DNA of 30,060 bases, from NCBI GenBank assembly GCA_964570525.1, contig CAZMYO010000004.1, positions 1 to 30,060 of the forward strand, written 5' to 3'. Under the pieces are notes generated by a model that made no database searches, was not told the origin of the DNA, and saw nothing but the letters and a program-made list of their open reading frames with translations. Within the stretch, counting starts at the first letter, position 1, and the number at the start of each line of letters is the position of its first letter. The position numbers were made by a program, and so were the translations under genes. The DNA is from CAZMYO01 sp964570525 (GTDB lineage Bacteria; Patescibacteriota; Patescibacteriia; Magasanikbacterales; GWA2-37-8). Below are positions 1-5,194 of the stretch, piece after piece.

Positions 1-815
1 CCAGGATATTCAGCCAGCATAAAGCGATGAAAAAAAACTACAGGTTCGTACTCTCGGATCTCTTCGTACATTTCTTGCCATTCTTCCACAATAGAATCTA
101 CCAATGCGTCATCGCCTGTATTCGCTGCACGCATCAATAAGTTATTTTTTATTAAATCTACTGCCGAAAGAGCTAAGCCGCGGTCATTTAAAGTTTCAAA
201 TAGCCTAAATGCATTAAATTGATCTATGACATTAATATGTACGAGGATAAGTTTATTTACACTTCTATTTTTTAAATTTTCGAGTTCATCAAGTTTGAGT
301 GACGCGATCTGTGATTTAAAATAGTTATAGCACTCAAAAATACGATGTCCATCTTTTGTTTCATTTTGCAATCTTCCTGCAAGAACAGCGCTAAACTCGT
401 CGTTATCAAGATTGCCGAGCTTCATTTTTGGAACTATCCTTTGGGCGCCCCCTTCAAAACAATTGGCGGTTAAGTAATGATCCGTTATGTGTTTGGCAAA
501 AACATCATTAGATAATTTTGTAGCATGGTCTCGAATTGCTGATAATAATACTAGAATTGTTGTTAACCGTTGCTGTCCGTCATTAACTTCAAAATTTATA
601 ATTCCAACTGTAGGTCGGCCTTCCGGTATAACAACAATTGAACCGAGGAAATGGCTTTCGTCTATTTGACCAGTATGTATATCTTCCCACAGGTCGCTCC
701 ATTGTTCACCCGTCCATTCAAATTGTCGTTGGTGACGTGGGACTCTGTATGCCTGGGTAGGGCTATTAAGTAGTGCCTCTATAGTTAATTCGGTTGCGTC
801 AATTATGTTTGGCAT
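1..815 (-). CDS. DUF262 (GmrSD-type restriction) protein, N-terminal part, cut by window edge
   Basis: Reading the minus strand from the ATG at 815 gives 271 codons with no stop up to base 1, so the C-terminus lies outside the window. Visible DUF262 hallmarks are the N-terminal VPRHQRQFEW box, FLGSIVV, the nucleotide-binding-type VNDGQQRLTTI motif near residue 65, and FETLNDRGLALSAVDLIKNN about two-thirds along. In GmrSD-type (type IV) restriction enzymes this domain binds and hydrolyses NTP and is usually followed by a DUF1524 HNH nuclease domain, which is not visible here. Codon use is AT-rich and there are no internal repeat insertions, unlike the uvr genes. It points away from the recombinase gene and shares a ~310-bp gap with it. 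A defence role is inferred; the domain family is recognised with good confidence. Confidence 0.85.
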   Translation of the reverse strand, partial: MPNIIDATELTIEALLNSPTQAYRVPRHQRQFEWTGEQWSDLWEDIHTGQIDESHFLGSIVVIPEGRPTVGIINFEVNDGQQRLTTILVLLSAIRDHATKLSNDVFAKHITDHYLTANCFEGGAQRIVPKMKLGNLDNDEFSAVLAGRLQNETKDGHRIFECYNYFKSQIASLKLDELENLKNRSVNKLILVHINVIDQFNAFRLFETLNDRGLALSAVDLIKNNLLMRAANTGDDALVDSIVEEWQEMYEEIREYEPVVFFHRFMLAEYP

Positions 816-1054
816 ATTTTATAAATAATTTTGCCACCGGCGAACCGACGGCTTTAGCTTTTTTAATTCGTAAGTGTTTCCTTAAATTTAATCGTTTTCG
901 TAGCCGAGCGAAGAAAACACCATATTCCCCCTCTCAAAAAAAGAAAAACAAAATCGGATTATTTTTAAGAGCCAGGGCCGCAGCCCTAAAGGAAAACAGG
1001 TATTTCACATAACTCCTTTTTATGCGAAGTTTAAGACCGTAAACTATCTTGAAC
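816..1054. other. intergenic spacer between divergent genes
   Basis: This spacer lies between the DUF262 gene and the recombinase promoter. A 72-codon open frame crosses it but overlaps the DUF262 start and has no ribosome site or recognisable composition. A small AGGGC-CGCA-GCCCT hairpin lies near 975-990. No convincing promoter for the minus-strand gene was found. Nothing else is supported. Confidence 0.5.
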
Positions 1055-1083
1055 TTGCGTATTATACGAATTTTGAGTATACT
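1055..1083 (+). promoter_or_regulatory. sigma70-type promoter of the Xer recombinase gene
   Basis: TTGCGT (1055-1060), a 17-bp spacer and TATACT (1078-1083). Transcription would start near 1090, leaving a leader of about 40 nt before the chosen ATG at 1128. Confidence 0.55.
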
Positions 1084-1127
1084 TTTTCGTAGCTGATTCA
1101 TTGGATTGTATCAAAAAAAACAATATT

Positions 1128-1940
1128 ATGCAAGCATTTTTAACACGCACGGAAACTGAATTAAAAATACGCAATTACAGCCCTAAAACCGTAAAGAGTT
1201 ATTTATATTCCTTGAAAGAGTATTTGGCGTTTAAGCGGGAGTTTTTTGAACATTTGGACAGCGAAAATATTAAAAAATATCTGTTACAAATGCATGATCG
1301 CAAGGCATCGCCCCAAACCGTTAACTTGCATCTTAACGCCATCAAATTTTTTTATCGCGAGGTAATTAAAACCAGTGAACCAATTGAGCTCAAATTTGCC
1401 AAACGCAACCAGCGTCTGCCGGTGGTATTGTCGCGCGCGGAAGTGGCGGAAATAATTTCGTCCGTAACCAACCCTAAGCACAAAATAATGTTGGCCCTTT
1501 CGTATGGCGCGGGCCTGCGAGTGAGTGAGGCCATAAGTTTGCGGGTTAAAGATATTGATCTGGCGGAGTTGGTTATTCATCTTAAGGAAGCCAAAGGCAA
1601 GAAGGATCGTATTACCGTATTTCCGGAGAAACTTAAGACGGATATTCAGAATCTGCTGGCGGGGAAGAGTGGAGGTGATTTTGTGTTTGCAAGCGAGCGC
1701 GGCGGCCGCTTAACCGAGCGCACGGCGCAGAAAGTTTTTGAGAACGCGCTAAAAAAATCGGGGCTGAACAAAGACGCCACCTTCCACTCTCTGCGCCACA
1801 GCTTTGCCACACATCTGTTGGAGAACGGCGTGGACGTGCGCTATGTGCAGGAACTGCTCGGCCACGCCAATATCCGCACCACGCAAATTTATACGCATGT
1901 GACCAATCCGATGATAAAAAATATTAAAAGTCCGTTATAA
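1128..1940 (+). CDS. Xer-type tyrosine recombinase (XerC/XerD-like)
   Basis: A 270-residue tyrosine recombinase of the size of XerC/XerD. The N-terminal SAM-like core-binding domain covers about residues 1-90 (typical SPKTVKSYLYSLKEYL). The catalytic domain shows Arg131 in GLRVSEA, a beta-hairpin Lys near 155 in the KGKKDR stretch, His220 and Arg223 in HSLRHSF, His246 in LLGHANI and nucleophile Tyr255 in TQIYTHV. All active-site residues are therefore present. Such proteins resolve chromosome dimers at dif; an integrase role is also possible because the gene lies next to a restriction gene. An in-frame TTG at 1101 would add nine residues, but the ATG at 1128 fits the family start better. No dif-like site was identified. 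The family call is firm; C versus D is not decided. Confidence 0.92.
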   Translation: MQAFLTRTETELKIRNYSPKTVKSYLYSLKEYLAFKREFFEHLDSENIKKYLLQMHDRKASPQTVNLHLNAIKFFYREVIKTSEPIELKFAKRNQRLPVVLSRAEVAEIISSVTNPKHKIMLALSYGAGLRVSEAISLRVKDIDLAELVIHLKEAKGKKDRITVFPEKLKTDIQNLLAGKSGGDFVFASERGGRLTERTAQKVFENALKKSGLNKDATFHSLRHSFATHLLENGVDVRYVQELLGHANIRTTQIYTHVTNPMIKNIKSPL

Positions 1941-1964
1941 AAAACTCTTATTTAATCCAAGGGG

Positions 1965-2030
1965 GTTGTCCCGATCCCGAAGGATCGCGGATCCCGACTT
2001 AGTCGGGACCACTGGGCTCTTCGCAATGAC
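1965..2030. repeat. palindromic element between recombinase and uvrB
   Basis: Contains the perfect dyad TCCCGAC-TTA-GTCGGGA (1992-2008), preceded by GATCC-rich half sites and followed by GGGCTCTTCGCAATGAC. The same CCCGAC-GTCGGG core recurs in the rpmE leader and in the terminator after tsf. It may act as a terminator or mRNA stabiliser for the recombinase gene, but it has no T-run here. Confidence 0.6.
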
Positions 2031-2039
2031 ACGTTGGGT

Positions 2040-4250
2040 ATGAATTTCAAAATAAAATCAAAATATAAGCCAGCCGGCGATCAACCTAAGGCGATAGAAG
2101 GCCTTGTTTCTGGTTTGCATAAAGGACTGGGGAAACAAACATTGCTGGGCGTTACGGGTTCCGGAAAAACTTTTACCATGGCGAATGTGATTGAGCGGGT
2201 GCAGGTGCCGACTTTGATAATCGCGCATAATAAAACGCTCGCGGCCCAACTCTGCAACGAGTTCCGCGAATTTTTTCCCGATAACGCGGTGGAATACTTT
2301 GTGAGCTATTACGATTACTATCAGCCCGAAGCATATATCCCCTCATCCGATACCTATATAGAAAAGGAAGCGATGATTAACGATGAGATCGACCGGCTTC
2401 GCCACGCCTGCACCCAGGCGCTTTTGTCGCGTTCCGATGTTTTAATTGTGGCGTCGGTGTCGGCGATTTATGGTTTGGGGTCGCCCACGGAATACGAAAA
2501 AATCGTTTTGCATTTGCGCCGGGGAGATGAGCTTGATCGGCGGGCCATGCTTGAGCAGCTCATCGCGATGCAATTTGAACGGACGACCAGCGAACTCAAG
2601 CGCGGCAGTTTCCGGTTGCGCGGGCAGGTATTTGAAATTATGCCCGTGAACGAGGATGTGATTTATCGGTTTGAAATTTCGGACAGAATTGACGTTATTC
2701 AGAAGCTAGATAGAGTGACGCGTAAAGTAATCTCAAGCTCGGAGATGGGACCAGGGGCCCCAGTACCAGATGCCCCGCATCAGTACGGGGCAAACATCCG
2801 ATCGATGTCGGATGTTTGGTTCTTTCCGGCCAAACATTATGTGGTGGGGGAAGCGGCGCGGGAGCGAGCGTTTACCAGTATTCGGCGGGAACTAGACGAA
2901 CAACTGGCCGAGTTTGAGCGGCATGGCAAAGTTGTGGAGCATGAAAGGTTGCGACGGCGAGTTACCTATGATTTGGAAATGATTAAAAATATCGGTTATT
3001 GCAACGGCATCGAAAATTACTCGCGGCATTTTGAAGGCCGCGCGGCCGGCGAGCCGGCGTTCACTCTTTTGGATTATTTTCGGTCATGTGTGGGCGAGGG
3101 ACGAAAATTTTTAACCATCGTCGACGAATCGCATGTAACCATCCCGCAGATAAGGGGGATGTTTCATGGCGACCGGGCGCGCAAAGACACTTTGGTAGAG
3201 CATGGATTCAGATTGCCAAGCGCGCGCGACAACCGGCCGCTGACTTTTGAAGAATTTGAGGAGCGGGTAGAGCAAACGATTTATTCGTCCGCGACCCCCG
3301 GAGAGTACGAGCTTAAAGAAAGCGACAAGGTAGTGGAGCAGGTTGTCCGTCCCACCGGGCTCATTGATCCGGAAATAATCATTCGCCCGATTGTCGGTCG
3401 CAAGGTTGATGGCGGCTTGTCGCAAGTTGAAGATTTGATTACGCGGATTGAAGATCGAGTGGCCAAAGGGGAGCGGGTCTTGGTGACAACTCTCACTAAA
3501 AAAATGGCCGAGGACCTGACCGATTATCTGACTGAAAAAGGAAAAATCTCCGCCAAAGGCGGACCAGCCTCTGGCTGGAAAGTCGCTTATCTGCATAGCG
3601 ATATTAATACTCTGGAGCGCATTGAGATACTCATGAATTTGCGGTTAGGAAAAATTGATGTGCTCGTCGGCATCAATTTATTGCGCGAGGGCTTGGATCT
3701 GCCGGAGGTGTCTTTGGTCGCAGTTTTGGACGCCGACAAAGAAGGGTTTTTGCGGAGCGAGACCAGCTTGATTCAGACTATCGGCCGCGCGGCGCGCAAT
3801 GTGAATGGACAAGTCGTGCTTTATGCCGACAATATTACCGGTTCAATTCAACGAGCCATTGACGAAACACAACGGCGTCGAAAAATTCAAATGGAATATA
3901 ACAAAAAACACGGCATAACTCCCAAAACTATTCAAAAGGCGATTAGGAATATTTTGGAAGAGTTTGGAATAGATATGCGAAATACGAAAGCTACGAAAGT
4001 ACGAAAAACGGGAAAGGCGAGTGTGACTGATCTTGATTTGCTGGGTGACGCCCGCCCGATCGAAGATATTATTAAAGACAAAGAACGCCAGATGAAAGAA
4101 GCGGCCAAGGATTTGGAGTTTGAACTGGCTGCCATCTTGCGCGATGAACTGCGCGAACTTCGGGCGCGGGAAAAGACTGCCAACATGAGTGTTACGGGTA
4201 GGAAAGACCGGATCTACAACGGGGGTGTTGATAGGGATGTCGTTTTGTGA
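2040..4250 (+). CDS. uvrB: excinuclease ABC subunit UvrB
   Basis: UvrB is the damage-verifying helicase-like subunit of nucleotide excision repair. It is loaded by UvrA and recruits UvrC. The protein has 736 residues, against about 670 usually. Walker A GVTGSGKT lies at about residues 37-44, followed by the tyrosine-rich beta-hairpin (SYYDYYQPEAYIP), the DESH Walker B box, TIYSSATPGEYEL, and the motif VI region with QTIGRAARN. A C-terminal UVR domain (KDLEFELAAILRDELRELR) binds UvrC. The ATG at 2040 starts the conserved NFKIKSKYKPAGDQP; a TTG two codons upstream is less likely. Extra length comes mainly from two in-frame palindromic insertions: about residues 234-260, just before FPAKHYVV, and about residues 504-513 before the YLHSD motif. 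Neither breaks a catalytic motif, so function is probably kept. Confidence 0.98.
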   Translation: MNFKIKSKYKPAGDQPKAIEGLVSGLHKGLGKQTLLGVTGSGKTFTMANVIERVQVPTLIIAHNKTLAAQLCNEFREFFPDNAVEYFVSYYDYYQPEAYIPSSDTYIEKEAMINDEIDRLRHACTQALLSRSDVLIVASVSAIYGLGSPTEYEKIVLHLRRGDELDRRAMLEQLIAMQFERTTSELKRGSFRLRGQVFEIMPVNEDVIYRFEISDRIDVIQKLDRVTRKVISSSEMGPGAPVPDAPHQYGANIRSMSDVWFFPAKHYVVGEAARERAFTSIRRELDEQLAEFERHGKVVEHERLRRRVTYDLEMIKNIGYCNGIENYSRHFEGRAAGEPAFTLLDYFRSCVGEGRKFLTIVDESHVTIPQIRGMFHGDRARKDTLVEHGFRLPSARDNRPLTFEEFEERVEQTIYSSATPGEYELKESDKVVEQVVRPTGLIDPEIIIRPIVGRKVDGGLSQVEDLITRIEDRVAKGERVLVTTLTKKMAEDLTDYLTEKGKISAKGGPASGWKVAYLHSDINTLERIEILMNLRLGKIDVLVGINLLREGLDLPEVSLVAVLDADKEGFLRSETSLIQTIGRAARNVNGQVVLYADNITGSIQRAIDETQRRRKIQMEYNKKHGITPKTIQKAIRNILEEFGIDMRNTKATKVRKTGKASVTDLDLLGDARPIEDIIKDKERQMKEAAKDLEFELAAILRDELRELRAREKTANMSVTGRKDRIYNGGVDRDVVL
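2740..2817. repeat. palindromic insertion inside uvrB
   Basis: Two adjacent dyads interrupt the conserved region before FPAKHYVV: GCCCCG-8 nt-CGGGGC (2772-2791) and AAACATCCGA-6 nt-TCGGATGTTT (2792-2817). A GGGGCCCC palindrome precedes them. Other UvrB proteins have only a short link here, so the stretch reads as inserted DNA translated in frame. Confidence 0.65.
3549..3578. repeat. 30-bp double-dyad element inside uvrB
   Basis: TCCGCC-AAA-GGCGGA is followed without spacer by CCAGCC-TCT-GGCTGG, each 6+3+6. The 30 bp add exactly ten codons (SAKGGPASGW) between the conserved LTEKGK and KVAYLHSD segments. The same architecture occurs in uvrA (6290-6319), the rpmE leader and after tsf. Confidence 0.75.
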
Positions 4251-4267
4251 TAGAGTAATTTGTGATA

Positions 4268-4296
4268 TTAAAACGCTTAAATAGTGTCTTTATATC
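4268..4296 (+). promoter_or_regulatory. possible promoter for the small membrane protein gene
   Basis: TTAAAA, 17 bp, TATATC, each four of six matches to consensus. It is weak, but it is the best-spaced pair in the 79-bp gap after uvrB. Confidence 0.3.
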
Positions 4297-4329
4297 ACCT
4301 ATTCAAAACGAACGGAGGAGGATGAGACG

Positions 4330-4653
4330 ATGGAAACGGAGAATTTGGAGCGCACAGAGAGGGAATTTGCCCACGCTAGGAAGGTGCGGCTGACCATGTT
4401 CTTGATTGCCGGCGCGGCATCCGTGGCGACGGGTTCTGTGCTAGTCTATCTGGCGATCCGCGGAGCGAACCCTGTCGGCCATGGCATCGCCATTGTCCTA
4501 AGTGTCTTCGCCTTGGTAGCGTGGTTCGTTTGTCTGTCAAGACAGAGGGCGGACACCGACGCCGCAAGGAAGCATCTCGGAAAACTTAAGGGGATTATCG
4601 GGGCTCTCCACTACCGCTCAAATACGGATCCTCGTCGCCGCCCCAGAGCCTGA
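4330..4653 (+). CDS. small two-helix membrane protein, function unknown
   Basis: A 107-residue protein with two hydrophobic segments (about residues 21-44, LTMFLIAGAASVATGSVLVY, and 50-69, HGIAIVLSVFALVAWFVCLS). Short charged ends flank them, and the C-terminal tail is rich in Arg and Pro. A strong Shine-Dalgarno GGAGGAGG precedes the ATG by a few bases, unlike the uvr genes. Codons are strongly G/C-ending, and a good terminator follows, so it looks like a monocistronic cassette between uvrB and the next gene. I do not recognise the family. It may belong with the other compact GC-rich orphans of this window (8183-8507, 10103-10618, 13232-13516). Confidence 0.7.
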   Translation: METENLERTEREFAHARKVRLTMFLIAGAASVATGSVLVYLAIRGANPVGHGIAIVLSVFALVAWFVCLSRQRADTDAARKHLGKLKGIIGALHYRSNTDPRRRPRA

Positions 4654-4673
4654 AGAACGGCACCAGCGAATCT

Positions 4674-4708
4674 AGCCGGCGGGAAGCACAACCGCCGGCT
4701 CTTATATT
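4674..4708 (+). terminator. intrinsic terminator after the small membrane protein gene
   Basis: Perfect 9-bp stem AGCCGGCGG / CCGCCGGCT (4674-4682, 4692-4700) with a 9-nt loop, followed by a moderately T-rich tail. Confidence 0.75.
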
Positions 4709-4734
4709 TAATGTTAAATGACCGAATAGGGGGA

Positions 4735-4762
4735 TTGACAAGCACCGGTTTTTTGGTAAGAT
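4735..4762 (+). promoter_or_regulatory. sigma70-type promoter
   Basis: Perfect -35 TTGACA, 16-bp spacer, TAAGAT. It would drive the gene at 4876 and perhaps uvrA, with a leader of about 107 nt. Confidence 0.65.
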
Positions 4763-4792
4763 ACCAATGTTCTTTTCACATATTGTAGGCAT

Positions 4793-4813
4793 GACCCCAG
4801 GACGGGTCTTTTT
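4793..4813 (+). terminator. possible short attenuator in the leader
   Basis: GACCC-6 nt-GGGTC followed directly by TTTTT, only about 25 nt after the predicted transcription start and before the gene at 4876. The 5-bp stem is short, so this is tentative. Confidence 0.35.
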
Positions 4814-4875
4814 GGCATTCACTCTGTTAAATAATTTAACAAAATAAATAATTTTAATTTTTTTTATGTAAATAT

Positions 4876-5121
4876 ATGAGTGAAGAATTTTTTAAAAATC
4901 GCGAACAAAGCTTGGTGGAGCAAATTAAGGATGAACTTAGAGAAAAATTGGGCCACGCCATCGTTGGCAAAGATTTTGACATGCTTGATCAAAAAATAAT
5001 CCACGATGATTTAGTGCGTTTGGAAGAAATGGGCATTACCCTCACGCAATTGGGATTTCAGGAAGAAGACATTGTGGCGCTGCGCCTGGCTTCTCGATTG
5101 TGGCAGACTAGACGACACTAA
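4876..5121 (+). CDS. small acidic hypothetical protein upstream of uvrA
   Basis: An 81-residue soluble protein with no membrane segment. It is rich in Glu, Asp and Lys, and probably helical (SLVEQIKDELREKLGH, then DLVRLEEMGITLTQLGF). The ATG follows a very A/T-rich leader without a Shine-Dalgarno sequence. It ends 73 bp before uvrA on the same strand, so co-transcription is likely. I do not recognise a family. Base composition matches the housekeeping genes rather than the GC-rich orphans. Confidence 0.65.
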   Translation: MSEEFFKNREQSLVEQIKDELREKLGHAIVGKDFDMLDQKIIHDDLVRLEEMGITLTQLGFQEEDIVALRLASRLWQTRRH

Positions 5122-5194
5122 TAATCTATGCAAGACCCCGCACCAGAGCTCACTATCGCTCGCACGGTACGGGACAGGCAATCTCAAAATTCTT

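Noticed and set aside
794..1012. 72-codon open frame upstream of the recombinase gene
   Set aside because: It overlaps the start of the DUF262 gene on the other strand, lacks a ribosome site and has a low-complexity, unrecognisable product.
4595..4822. 75-codon minus-strand frame across a terminator and promoter
   Set aside because: It runs through a strong terminator hairpin and a consensus promoter, with no ribosome site.
5072..5194. Upstream in-frame extension of UvrA
   Set aside because: It overlaps the preceding small gene and the extra 41 residues match nothing in UvrA; the conserved start is at 5195.
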